Source of the DNA: Pseudomonadota bacterium
GTDB taxonomy: Bacteria > Pseudomonadota > Alphaproteobacteria > Rhodospirillales > UBA2165
Assembly (NCBI GenBank): GCA_027592155.1
Contig: JAQCKY010000119.1
Span: 1-6,749 of the forward strand
Direction: 5' to 3'
DNA length: 6,749 nucleotides
The position numbers and the translations under genes were made by a program. Below the pieces are notes generated by a model. The model saw only the letters and a list, made by a program, of their open reading frames with translations, searched no databases and had not been told where the DNA came from. Positions 1-6,615 of the stretch are shown here, piece by piece; position 1 is the first letter of the stretch, and every line of letters starts with the position of its first letter.

Positions 1-210
1 GAGATGTTCCTGCGTGTCGAGACGCATTTCCCAGCCGTAACAGATTCTGTTGGGAACCAGAGGAACCTTATTGGTTTCCCTCGCTAGGCTTGAACCGTCA
101 CCATTCACGAGTCTGACGACGAACCGAGTTTCAACAACTTTTATCTCCGCACTAACGGCAGCTTCTGAAAACGCGAAAAGTAATGACAACCCCAATACAA
201 GGCGTATCAT
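1..210 (-). CDS. Exported protein of unknown function, 5' part only
   Basis: The gene reads leftward from an ATG at 210 and stays open for 70 codons to the window edge, so only the N-terminus is present. Residues 1-21 look like a Sec signal peptide: one early Arg, a hydrophobic core (LVLGLSLLFAF) and a plausible cleavage site after AVSA at residue 21. The mature start, EIKVVETRFVVRLVNGDG, suggests a beta-rich periplasmic or surface protein; one Cys is seen at residue 57. I do not recognise the family. The start lies 30 bases after the stop of the thiolase-like gene, on the same strand, with no visible terminator between, so it may be the last operon member. A GGAAGG sits about 11 bases upstream of the ATG; an in-frame TTG three codons upstream is an alternative start. 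The first 240 bases are about 48% GC by hand count, lower than the neighbouring genes. Real-gene status rests on the signal peptide and the open frame. Confidence 0.6.
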   Translation of the reverse strand, partial: MIRLVLGLSLLFAFSEAAVSAEIKVVETRFVVRLVNGDGSSLARETNKVPLVPNRICYGWEMRLDTQEHL

Positions 211-240
211 TCTTTTCAAACCCTTCCATCTTGCAGCAGA

Positions 241-1399
241 TTAGAGAGTACTTTCGGTCCCGAAGATCGCCGTCACCTGACTCGATAGCTTACCGCCGTT
301 TCCGTTGGCCAGCGCCAGTTCGGCGCCTTCGATCTGGCGTTCTCCGCAATCGCCGCGCAACTGTTCGACCGCTTCGATTTGTACGAACATGCCGTACATG
401 CCGGGGTGGACGCAGCTGAGGCCGCCGCCATTGGTGTTCACCGGATGGCTGCCACCGGGACCGATATGGCCGTCCGCAACGAAGCGCCCGCCTTCACCCT
501 TGGGACAAAAGCCGAGATCTTCCAGAAACAGGATCGTGTTGATCGTAAAGGCGTCATAGAACTCAATGACATCAACATCGGCCCACCCCCGCCATCTCGA
601 ACGCGCGCGGCCCGGACTGCGCCGCGGCTGTGACGGTGAGATCGGGCATCTGGGCGATTTGCTCGTGGGTGATCGCGGAGCCGACCCCCAGCAAATAGAC
701 CGGCTTGGCGGGGAAATCCTTGGCCCGCTCGGCGGAAACCAAAATCGCTGCCGCACCGCCGTCGGACACCAAGCAGCAATCCAATTTGGTGAAAGGATCG
801 CAGATCATCCGGGAATTCAGGACGTCTTCGACGCTGAGCGGATCGCGCATCTCGGCGCGGGGATTCTTCTGCGCCCAACGCCGTGCCGCCACGGCGACCT
901 CCGCCAAATGCTCACGGGTCGTGCCGTATTCATGCATGTGCCGCGCCGCCGCCAAGGCATAGGATACCACCGGATTGCGGGGTTTATACTCGGATTCGTG
1001 GGGGTTATAGGCGTTTGGGCCACTGCCGCCGCCCGGCCCACCCCGGGGATTGGACCGCGCCGTGCTGCCATAGGCAATCAACGCGACCTCACAGGCACCG
1101 GTCTTGATCGCCATCGCCGCCGATTGCAGACAATTGACGAACGACGAGCCGCCGATATTGGTGCTGTCGACAACCTTCGGGTTTAATCCGAAATACTCGA
1201 CCGCCTGAAGCCCGTGAAATACATGCCCCATGCCGGAGGTGAAGAACCCGTCGACCTGATCTTTTTTGAGCCCGGCATCCGCCAGGGCGTTATGGATCGC
1301 CTCGGCCGTCACCTCGAAAGGTGTCTTACCGGGCAAATTGCCGAAAGGGGTGAGCCCGACACCGACCACTGCCGCCGCGCCTCTAAGATCATGTGCCAT
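241..1399 (-). pseudogene. Thiolase-superfamily (SCP-x/Ltp2-like) acyl-CoA lyase or acetyltransferase, frameshifted
   Basis: Two minus-strand frames together give one thiolase-like protein of about 386 residues, close to the usual family length. The first frame runs from the ATG at 1399 (MAHDLRG, preceded by GGAGG with 9-base spacing) to a premature stop at 572. The second carries the C-terminal 113 residues from about 582 to the stop at 241. The switch lies at 580-592. The N-terminal part has NIGGSSFVNC at 81-90 and SDGGAAAILVS at 212-222. The C-terminal part has EFYDAFT, NTNGGGLS, CVHPGMYGMF with the family His, and NGNGG. The classical nucleophile context (NNNC-A-T-G) is replaced by a Gly-rich NIGGSS, and the second Cys motif by NGNGG. 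Simple cysteine thiolase chemistry is therefore doubtful; Cys90 is nearby but not at the usual place. Members of this branch pair with DUF35 proteins, as in Ltp2-ChsH2 retro-aldolase, and the DUF35 gene is 4 bases upstream here. Either a genuine pseudogene or a sequencing or assembly error. Confidence 0.85.
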
Positions 1400-1403
1400 C
1401 TTC

Positions 1404-1802
1404 TTACCCCTCCGCCGGGCGGAACAGAACCACCGGCGTATCATCGATTGCACCGATAAAAGCCTCAACGGCCATACCGATCTGAACCTGGTCCGGCTCG
1501 ATATCCTGAACCCGCGTCATCAGGCGCGGCCCTTCGGCGAGCTCGACAATCGCAATATTAAAATTGCCGCCCTGTTCGGGCCGGTTGCGGACAACCGATG
1601 TCGAATAGACCGTGCCCTGCCCCGATGCTTCCAGGGAGGTGAGTTTGATCGATCCGCACTCCGGGCACATTGCCCGGGGATAGAAGATGTGGCTGTCACA
1701 GTCTCCGCACTTTTGAATGATGAACTTCCCGGATGTAAGGCCGTCTCGAAAAACCGCCTCGGGCCCCGGATCGGCAATCAAGGAGTCGTTTAGGTTCGCC
1801 AT
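1404..1802 (-). CDS. DUF35 zinc-ribbon/OB-fold protein, thiolase partner
   Basis: This 132-aa protein has the two-part DUF35 layout. An N-terminal helix region leads to a rubredoxin-like zinc ribbon with Cys32-x2-Cys35 and Cys46-x2-Cys49 (KCGDC and CPEC). An OB-fold follows from about residue 60 (GQGTVYSTSVV, then FNIAIVELAEG). All four zinc ligands are present. Stand-alone DUF35 proteins form complexes with thiolase-superfamily enzymes; known cases are the Ltp2-ChsH2 DUF35 steroid aldolase and the archaeal thiolase/HMG-CoA synthase complex, where DUF35 helps hold the CoA substrate. Adjacency to the thiolase-like gene supports that role here. The start at 1802 has GGAGG seven bases upstream, embedded in the last codons of the preceding gene, whose stop is two bases away, so translation is probably coupled. 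Family assignment is strong; the reaction supported depends on the partner. Confidence 0.92.
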   Translation of the reverse strand: MANLNDSLIADPGPEAVFRDGLTSGKFIIQKCGDCDSHIFYPRAMCPECGSIKLTSLEASGQGTVYSTSVVRNRPEQGGNFNIAIVELAEGPRLMTRVQDIEPDQVQIGMAVEAFIGAIDDTPVVLFRPAEG

Positions 1803-1804
1803 AT

Positions 1805-2488
1805 CTAGGCCTCCGCCAGTTGGGGTACAGAAAGGCTCTGCCAGTCGTTGGCCAGCCGCAACGGTGCACCCGTTCGATTTTGCAATTCGTCGAATTCCAA
1901 TCCATCGATCATTTCCCGGACCAGAAGCCCCTCATCGGTGACATCGATGACCGCGAGATCGGTAAAAATACGGTCGACGCAAGTGACGCCGGTCAGCGGG
2001 AGTGTGCACTCCTTGACGATCTTGGGCGAGCCGTCCTTGGCATTATGATCGGTCAGCACGTAGAGCTTCTTGGCGCCATAGGCGAGGTCCATCGCGCCAC
2101 CAACAGCGGGTGCGCCCTTGGATTTCGGCAACCGCCAATTGGCAAGATCGCCTTTTTCCGAGATTTCATAAGCGCCGAGCACGCAGACATCGATGTGACC
2201 GCCCCGGATCATCAGGAACGAGTCGGCATGATGAAAATAGGATCCGCCTTTCATCAGCTTTACCGGCCGTTTTCCGGCATTGATGAGGTTCGCGTCCGGC
2301 TCGTCGCTTTCCTCCAGAGGCTCCATCCCCAAAATACCGTTTTCGGAATGATAGATGATCTCCCGGTCGGCCGGAGAATGGGCCAGCACGCCGAGCGGCA
2401 GGCCGACACCCAAATTGACATAAGTGCCTTCGTCGAAATCATGAGCCACCCGCCAGCACATCTGATCGCGCGTTAAAGCTTGAACCAT
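1805..2488 (-). CDS. pcaJ: 3-oxoacid (3-oxoadipate-type) CoA-transferase subunit B
   Basis: A 227-aa class I CoA-transferase beta subunit. It carries the signature HSENGILG at 47-54, with Glu49 matching the catalytic glutamate that forms the glutamyl-CoA thioester. Further family blocks are YVNLGVGLP at 23-31, GGSYFHHADSF, RGGHIDVCVLGA, GDLANW, PAVGGAMDLA and PLTGVTCVDRI. With the A subunit it moves CoA from succinyl-CoA to a 3-oxoacid in the cytoplasm. Overall resemblance is to the PcaJ/ScoB group; 3-oxoadipate is the best-known substrate, but acetoacetate or another 3-oxoacid is possible. Retention of the catalytic Glu argues against the IpdAB-type hydrolases of steroid ring degradation, which look like CoA-transferases but lack it. 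The start at 2488 is preceded by GGAGG with seven-base spacing, lying in the end of the A gene, two bases from its stop. Confidence 0.93.
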   Translation of the reverse strand: MVQALTRDQMCWRVAHDFDEGTYVNLGVGLPLGVLAHSPADREIIYHSENGILGMEPLEESDEPDANLINAGKRPVKLMKGGSYFHHADSFLMIRGGHIDVCVLGAYEISEKGDLANWRLPKSKGAPAVGGAMDLAYGAKKLYVLTDHNAKDGSPKIVKECTLPLTGVTCVDRIFTDLAVIDVTDEGLLVREMIDGLEFDELQNRTGAPLRLANDWQSLSVPQLAEA

Positions 2489-2490
2489 GA

Positions 2491-3153
2491 CTATTCCTCC
2501 ACCTTGACCACCCGGTCGACAAATATGCTTGGTGTGATCACATGTTCCGGATCGATGTCGCCGAGTTCTGCGACCTCGGAGACCTGAGCGACGGTTACGG
2601 TCGCCCCCATCGCCATCACCGGATTAAAATTTCGCGCCGACTTCAAATAAGTCAGATTACCCCAACGGTCGCCGCGATGCGCTTTTACCAGCGCCACATC
2701 GCCATAAATTGCCTCCTCGAATACATACGGCACACCGTCGAATTCCCGCACTTCCTTGCCTTCGCCCAACTCAGTCCCAAAGGATGTGCGGGTATAAAAC
2801 CCCGGGATACCCGCGCCGGCGGACCGGACCCGCTCGGCAATCGTGCCTTGCGGAACCAACTCCAATTCCAGTTTGCCCGCTTCATAAAGCTTTTCGAACG
2901 CAACGGATCCTTCAACCCTGGGAAAGGAGCAAACGGCTTTCCGCACGCAGCCCTCAGAGAGGAGACGCCCGATGCCCTCTTCACCCGACCCGGCATTGTT
3001 GGTCACTACAGTAAGGTCTTTGGGCTTTTTATCCGCCAGGGCATTCAACAGGGCGATCGGTTCTCCCGCATTGCCGAAGCCGCCGATGAGGATCACCGAT
3101 CCATCGGCGATACCCTCGAGAGCCATTTCAATGTTCGCTTGAATCTTGTCCAT
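2491..3153 (-). CDS. pcaI: 3-oxoacid (3-oxoadipate-type) CoA-transferase subunit A
   Basis: A 220-aa class I CoA-transferase alpha subunit, normal length for the family. The N-terminal signature DGSVILIGGFGNAGEP at 17-32 matches the CoA-transferase alpha pattern (D-G, three hydrophobics, GGF, then G-x-P). Other family blocks are TNNAGSGEEGIG at 51-62, ELVPQGTIAERVR at 98-110, GAGIPGFYTRT at 113-123, GDRWGNLTY at 161-169 and the C-terminal VITPSIFVDRVV. The CSFPR...LYEAGKLELELVPQG run is characteristic of the PcaI branch rather than a generic ScoA. It forms a heteromer with the subunit encoded just downstream. It is the first gene of the leftward operon, reading out of the 3154-3298 divergent region. 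Its ribosome binding site (TAGGG, about 5 bases before the ATG) is weaker than those of the three following genes. Substrate is inferred from similarity only. Confidence 0.93.
   Translation of the reverse strand: MDKIQANIEMALEGIADGSVILIGGFGNAGEPIALLNALADKKPKDLTVVTNNAGSGEEGIGRLLSEGCVRKAVCSFPRVEGSVAFEKLYEAGKLELELVPQGTIAERVRSAGAGIPGFYTRTSFGTELGEGKEVREFDGVPYVFEEAIYGDVALVKAHRGDRWGNLTYLKSARNFNPVMAMGATVTVAQVSEVAELGDIDPEHVITPSIFVDRVVKVEE
2496..2500 (-). promoter_or_regulatory. Ribosome binding site of pcaJ inside the end of pcaI
   Basis: GGAGG on the minus strand, within the final Glu codons of pcaI and seven bases before the pcaJ ATG. Equivalent sites lie at 1810-1814 for the DUF35 gene and 1409-1413 for the thiolase-like gene. 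They fix the starts used here and suggest coupled translation along the operon. Confidence 0.8.
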
Positions 3154-3298
3154 TCTGCCCTACCGGTTATGCATGCCAGAAACGTATTTTTTGCGGACCG
3201 ATAGGTCCAGCACATTAAATGCTTCTTCCAAGGTTTTCCCGGCGTGATCGGTAGGATAGGTTGGTCCTCAAATTGCGCAAAAACAGGAAGATATCCAA
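3154..3298. promoter_or_regulatory. Divergent intergenic region, pcaI / flavoprotein gene
   Basis: 145 bases between two divergent start codons, AT-richer than the flanking genes, which must hold both promoters. It contains a 5+5 inverted repeat (3195-3208) and an 8-base palindrome TTGCGCAA (3273-3280). A weak sigma-70-like pair for the rightward gene can be drawn: TTGCGG at 3191 and TTAAAT about 18 bases on. The match is poor, so no promoter is called individually. Confidence 0.6.
3195..3208. promoter_or_regulatory. Operator-like inverted repeat
   Basis: GGACC-gata-GGTCC is a perfect 5-base inverted repeat with a 4-base spacer, 42 bases upstream of the pcaI start and inside the divergent gap. 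It would lie between the weak -35 and -10 candidates of the rightward gene, a usual place for a repressor site. A related stretch, gatagg-ttggtcc, occurs at about 3254-3267. Short enough to be chance; function is inferred. Confidence 0.35.
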
Positions 3299-4669
3299 AT
3301 GTCAGATCCGTCCTGGGATGAAGAAGCCGAAGTGGTCGTTCTCGGCGGTGGCGGCGCGGGGCTGCGGGCCGCTCTAGCGGCGGCAGAAGCCGGTGCCTCC
3401 ACCTTGCTGTTGGAAAAAATGCCCGCCCTGGGCGGCAAGACCCAGATGTCGATCGGCATCATGACCGCCTCGGGGACATCCGTGCAAAAGTGTGCCGGTC
3501 TGAAGGACAGCCATGCGCGCCATCTGGCCGATATCATGGCGATGGGGGAAAAAGCGGGCGTCACGATAGACGTACCGGCAACCAAATTCATGATCCAGGA
3601 ATGTTCCAAGGAAATCGATACCCTCGTGGGTCTTGGCCTGGAGTTCTCCGGACCTCACCCGGAAGGACCGCACGGCATGCCCCGGGTTCATGTCATTCAA
3701 CCTGATTGCCGCCGCCTGGTGGCCCTGCTCATCGAGGCTTGTGAGAAAAGCGGCGCCCGGCTCGAGACCGGCGTCGCGGGCGGCGATCTCATCCTAGACC
3801 ATAAAGGCCAAATTGCCGGGGTTCAGGCCGGAGACAAACGCATTCGCGCGCATGCCGTCGTACTTGCCGCCGGCGACTACAGCGCTAACCACGCCTTCGT
3901 GGCGCAAGTTGCCCCCAAGGCCGGACTGGCCGAGCCGATCCGAGATTTCGCGACCGGCGACGGGCACCGCATGGCGATGCGGATCGGTGCGCGCACCCGC
4001 AATATGCAACAGGTCAACACCCCTCATCTACGCTTTAAGGAATGGCCGTTTGTCGAGCCTTCCCCCGGACTGATTAACGCCGGCGCGGTCCTGGTGACCG
4101 GCACCGGAGAGCGGGTGAAAACAGAGTTGGGACAATCGATCGAATTGCCGGATTTCGAAGACCGCGCGGCGGATTTCTACATCGTCATCGATCAAGCAAC
4201 CGCCGAAAACTTGGCAAAAAGCAGCGACGATCATGGCCCCGGCCGCGACGGTTGGGCCCTTACCGGCAAGCCTTTCATCGGCACCGCCCCCCGGGTCGGA
4301 TATGCCTATCTCGAAGATTGCAATGCCTGGGACTGGCACGCCGAGACGGACAGCCTGGAAGGCGCCGCGAAACAAATCGGATGCACCGCAACCTCCCTTC
4401 GAACTGCCATGGGATCAACGCCGAACGGCGCGCTTCATATCCTCGGTCCGATGCGCCGGGTCCTTGCCAATTCCGGCGGCGGTCTGTCGACCAATCAGCG
4501 GATGAACGTGCTCTCCGAGGACGGCCCGCCAATCCGGGGCCTCTACGGCGCGGGTGTGAATGCGCGCCTGATCAGCTTCATGGGCGGTCATGGTTATGCC
4601 CTCGCCTGGGCGATGGCCTCGGGCCGGATCGCCGGTCAGCAGGCGGCGACCTATTCGAAGAAAATTTAG
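3299..4669 (+). CDS. FAD-dependent dehydrogenase/reductase, fumarate reductase/3-ketosteroid dehydrogenase superfamily
   Basis: A 456-aa soluble flavoprotein of the FAD-binding-2 type. Residues 11-40 form the Rossmann dinucleotide motif EVVVLGGGGAG followed by a helix and LLLEK, where Glu39 should bind the adenosine ribose. GGKTQMS at 45-51 follows, then VVLAAGDYSAN at 187-197 and TGDGHRMAMRIGA at 219-231. The C-terminal FAD-contacting end reads GGGLSTNQRMNVLSEDG at 393-409, GLYGAGVNA at 414-422 and GGHGYALAWAMASGRIAG at 429-446. No signal peptide, heme motif or membrane segment is seen, so it is probably cytoplasmic. Relatives oxidise or reduce carbon-carbon bonds next to a carbonyl (steroid ring desaturation, fumarate or urocanate reduction). 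The usual HTMGG-like active-site segment of fumarate reductases is not evident, so it is not called as one. AGGAAG lies about 8 bases before the ATG. It is divergent from the CoA-transferase operon and convergent with the synthetase gene; substrate unknown. Confidence 0.88.
   Translation: MSDPSWDEEAEVVVLGGGGAGLRAALAAAEAGASTLLLEKMPALGGKTQMSIGIMTASGTSVQKCAGLKDSHARHLADIMAMGEKAGVTIDVPATKFMIQECSKEIDTLVGLGLEFSGPHPEGPHGMPRVHVIQPDCRRLVALLIEACEKSGARLETGVAGGDLILDHKGQIAGVQAGDKRIRAHAVVLAAGDYSANHAFVAQVAPKAGLAEPIRDFATGDGHRMAMRIGARTRNMQQVNTPHLRFKEWPFVEPSPGLINAGAVLVTGTGERVKTELGQSIELPDFEDRAADFYIVIDQATAENLAKSSDDHGPGRDGWALTGKPFIGTAPRVGYAYLEDCNAWDWHAETDSLEGAAKQIGCTATSLRTAMGSTPNGALHILGPMRRVLANSGGGLSTNQRMNVLSEDGPPIRGLYGAGVNARLISFMGGHGYALAWAMASGRIAGQQAATYSKKI
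4666..4669. other. Interlocked convergent stop codons
   Basis: The four bases TTAG hold the TAG stop of the rightward flavoprotein gene (4667-4669) and the TAA stop of the leftward synthetase gene (4666-4668 read on the minus strand). The two coding regions overlap by four bases, with no intergenic space for a shared terminator, so each transcript probably runs some way antisense into the other gene. Confidence 0.95.
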
Positions 4670-6546
4670 CGCCAAACGATCTCATAGCGGTAAGTGTATG
4701 ACTTTAAAGCCTCTCGCAAGCTGGTCTCCAGATTGTCCCGAGAGCTTTCCTCACCCTCCAGACCGACCCGGACCACAGTCCCATGGGCCGGATCATCCTC
4801 GACGAAGATCTCAAGCGCGATCCCACCAGGCAGCAACGGCTGAATTAGTTTCTCAAAGGCACGCCGTGCTGCGTCGCGGCGGAGGGCCTGCTTGACGACT
4901 TTCCCAACCCCCGTCAGCGGCATCTCGTCGATGACGAAAATATCCACCGGAACCCCAGCCCGTTCGGCAATCCGGGGGCGGACAAATTCCATCAGTTCAT
5001 CGTCACCCACCGACGCGCCCGCTTTGAGCTGTACGTACGCGACGGGCAGTTCCCCAACACGGGGATCGGGACTGCCGACGGCGCCCGCGAGTTCGACCGC
5101 GGGATGCTCGTAAAGCGGCTCCTCGATCAGGCGCGGATCGATATTGTGCCCACCCCGAATAATCAGATCTTTGGAACGGCCGGTAACCCAGATATAGCCG
5201 TCTTCCTCGATGCGCCCGAGATCACCGGTGTTGAACCAACCGTCTTCTGTAAAGGCACCCGCGTCGAAACGGGGATCGAGATAACCGGGGATCAAACCGG
5301 GCCCCTTGATATAGAAGCTGCCGATCTCATTGGGCGCACAATCGCCCAAAATATTGCCATCGGCATCGGTCCGGACGGCGCGGATATGGGTATAGGGCCG
5401 CCGGAGACCGCTCGACCCATGGCGGATTTCGCCGTCGCGGGGATGACAAGTCAACGATGCCGTGCTTTCGGTCAGCCCCCAAGTCAGTCCGATTTTCAGC
5501 CCCGTCAGGCGTTCCAATTCATGGCTGACTTCCAGGGGGAGCGGTGAGGAACTCGATGTGGAAAAACGAAGCTGCGACATATCCGCGCCGCCGGTATCAA
5601 CATGCACCAGGGACGACAGAATCGTAGGTACCCCATACAGCCGGGTGATGCCGTAACGCGCCATCATCTTCCAATAATTGGGCAACATGGCCTTGTGCCG
5701 AAAACCGAGGGGCCCGGGGTTGACCATCGTCATGCCGAGGCCGAGGGGGTTCAGCCCCCCGCCGGTAACGATGGCAATGTGAAAGCTGGGCCCAGCATTC
5801 CACACCGTATCGTCGGGCTGCATCGCCGCACCCATGGCGCCTGCCCAATTCTGGTATAGGACACCCCGGTGGGTGTTCCGGGTAATTTTCGGGGCACCCG
5901 TCGTGCCACCCGTATGCATGCAGACGGCAATGTCGTCGAGGGCAATATCGCGTTTGAATTTGAGACCGCCGGCCGGCTGGCGTTCCAACGCGCGTTCAAA
6001 TGATTGTTCATCTGGAGCCGTATCGCCGAGTGTCGTGACCTTCAGAATATGCTCGACGCTCGGAAGATCGTTCCTAATTGCCTCTACTTTATCCCAGATT
6101 CCAATGCCCTCTACCGGACCGAGAGCGACCAAGACCTTGCTGCCGACCGCGCGGATTATGGCGGCAATATGAGCGGGTTCCAGCATCCAGTTGACCGGCG
6201 ACGCAATCCCCGCCGCCATGGCACCCCAGATTACCGGATGCAGGGCCGGCATATTGGGCAGCAAAAACGAAACTTTGTCTCCCGGCCCCACCCCGAGTTC
6301 GTGGAACAGGTTGGCGGCCTGATTGATTTGGCCACGGAGGGTCTCGAACGAATAGGCTTCCGGCGTCTCGTCGGGATCGCCATGGGGATGGAAGTAAAGA
6401 GCGATCTTGTCCGGATCCCGCGCAACACCCGCTTGGATGTAATCGTAGACGCTCCCGGCCGACAGCCGATCTTCGAAGGGTATCTCCTCGATCGTCTCGA
6501 TGTCGGTGAGGTCGCGAATCGCTGGATAGTCGATCAATCCTACCAT
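4666..6546 (-). CDS. Acyl-CoA synthetase (AMP-forming), long form with C-terminal extension
   Basis: A 626-aa adenylate-forming ligase that activates a carboxylic acid with ATP and CoA through an acyl-adenylate. Motifs in order: phosphate loop HTGGTTGAPK at 211-220; WGLTEST at 356-362; DGWFNTGDLGRI at 435-446 with the ATP-ribose Asp442; TGRSKDLIIRGGHNIDP at 455-471; and PLTGVGKV at 543-550 with the catalytic Lys549. About 70 residues follow the A10 region (LIQPLLPGG to the terminal YRYEIVWR), longer than ordinary fatty-acid or acetate ligases. That, with the opening (DYPAIRDLTDIETIE), fits an uncharacterised long acyl-CoA synthetase group, as I recall it. No signal peptide is seen. An in-frame TAA lies six bases upstream of the ATG at 6546, so this is the earliest ATG, but its ribosome binding site is poor. 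It is divergent from the exported-protein gene at 6687. Acid specificity cannot be read. Confidence 0.95.
   Translation of the reverse strand: MVGLIDYPAIRDLTDIETIEEIPFEDRLSAGSVYDYIQAGVARDPDKIALYFHPHGDPDETPEAYSFETLRGQINQAANLFHELGVGPGDKVSFLLPNMPALHPVIWGAMAAGIASPVNWMLEPAHIAAIIRAVGSKVLVALGPVEGIGIWDKVEAIRNDLPSVEHILKVTTLGDTAPDEQSFERALERQPAGGLKFKRDIALDDIAVCMHTGGTTGAPKITRNTHRGVLYQNWAGAMGAAMQPDDTVWNAGPSFHIAIVTGGGLNPLGLGMTMVNPGPLGFRHKAMLPNYWKMMARYGITRLYGVPTILSSLVHVDTGGADMSQLRFSTSSSSPLPLEVSHELERLTGLKIGLTWGLTESTASLTCHPRDGEIRHGSSGLRRPYTHIRAVRTDADGNILGDCAPNEIGSFYIKGPGLIPGYLDPRFDAGAFTEDGWFNTGDLGRIEEDGYIWVTGRSKDLIIRGGHNIDPRLIEEPLYEHPAVELAGAVGSPDPRVGELPVAYVQLKAGASVGDDELMEFVRPRIAERAGVPVDIFVIDEMPLTGVGKVVKQALRRDAARRAFEKLIQPLLPGGIALEIFVEDDPAHGTVVRVGLEGEESSRDNLETSLREALKSYTYRYEIVWR
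4711..4744 (+). terminator. Possible nested hairpin downstream of the flavoprotein gene
   Basis: CTCTCG (4711-4716) pairs with CGAGAG (4739-4744), enclosing CTGG-tct-CCAG (4721-4731). On the plus strand it lies 42 bases after the flavoprotein stop and is followed by the pyrimidine-rich CTTTCCTC rather than a T run. It sits inside the coding sequence of the convergent synthetase. Weak candidate; it may be coincidental codon content. Confidence 0.2.
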
Positions 6547-6558
6547 ACTTTAATCATC

Positions 6559-6566
6559 GAATATTC
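6559..6566. promoter_or_regulatory. GAATATTC palindrome, synthetase side
   Basis: Perfect 8-base palindrome, 12 bases upstream of the synthetase start codon. The same 8 bases recur at 6658-6665 near the other divergent start, centres 99 bases apart. Binding of a shared regulator is inferred from the paired placement. Confidence 0.35.
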
Positions 6567-6599
6567 CGCGATGGTGAGCAATGGTCATGATCCAAATTG

Positions 6600-6615
6600 G
6601 CGGGATCGAACCCGC
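6600..6615. repeat. GC-rich hairpin resembling a tRNA T-arm
   Basis: GCGGG-atcgaa-CCCGC is a perfect 5-base-pair hairpin with a 6-base loop in an otherwise AT-rich gap. Read on the minus strand it is GCGGG-TTCGAT-CCCGC, close to the T-stem and T-loop consensus of a tRNA. No acceptor, anticodon or D-arm could be fitted around it, and the loop is one base short, so it is not called a tRNA gene. Confidence 0.5.

Noticed and set aside
572..600. Programmed ribosomal frameshift in the thiolase-like gene
   Set aside because: No slippery heptamer or known +1 signal is visible, and thiolase-family genes are not known to use recoding.
566..1186. Plus-strand open frame of 206 codons opposite the thiolase-like gene
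   Set aside because: It is antisense to recognisable thiolase-family coding sequence, its translation is rich in Arg/His/Pro without domain features, and no ribosome binding site was evident.
1400..1468. Longer start for the thiolase-like gene at 1468
   Set aside because: It would overlap the DUF35 gene by 65 bases and add a 23-residue basic leader not expected for the family; the ATG at 1399 has a good GGAGG site.
1820..2476. Plus-strand open frame of 218 codons opposite pcaJ
   Set aside because: It mirrors a clear CoA-transferase subunit; long antisense frames are expected in GC-rich genes.
1805..3153. Identity as IpdAB, the steroid-ring hydrolase that resembles CoA-transferases
   Set aside because: The beta subunit keeps the catalytic Glu in HSENG, and the alpha subunit has PcaI-type motifs, both pointing to a true CoA-transferase.
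2542..3204. Plus-strand open frame of 220 codons opposite pcaI
   Set aside because: It shadows a gene with full CoA-transferase motifs, and its product shows no recognisable motif.
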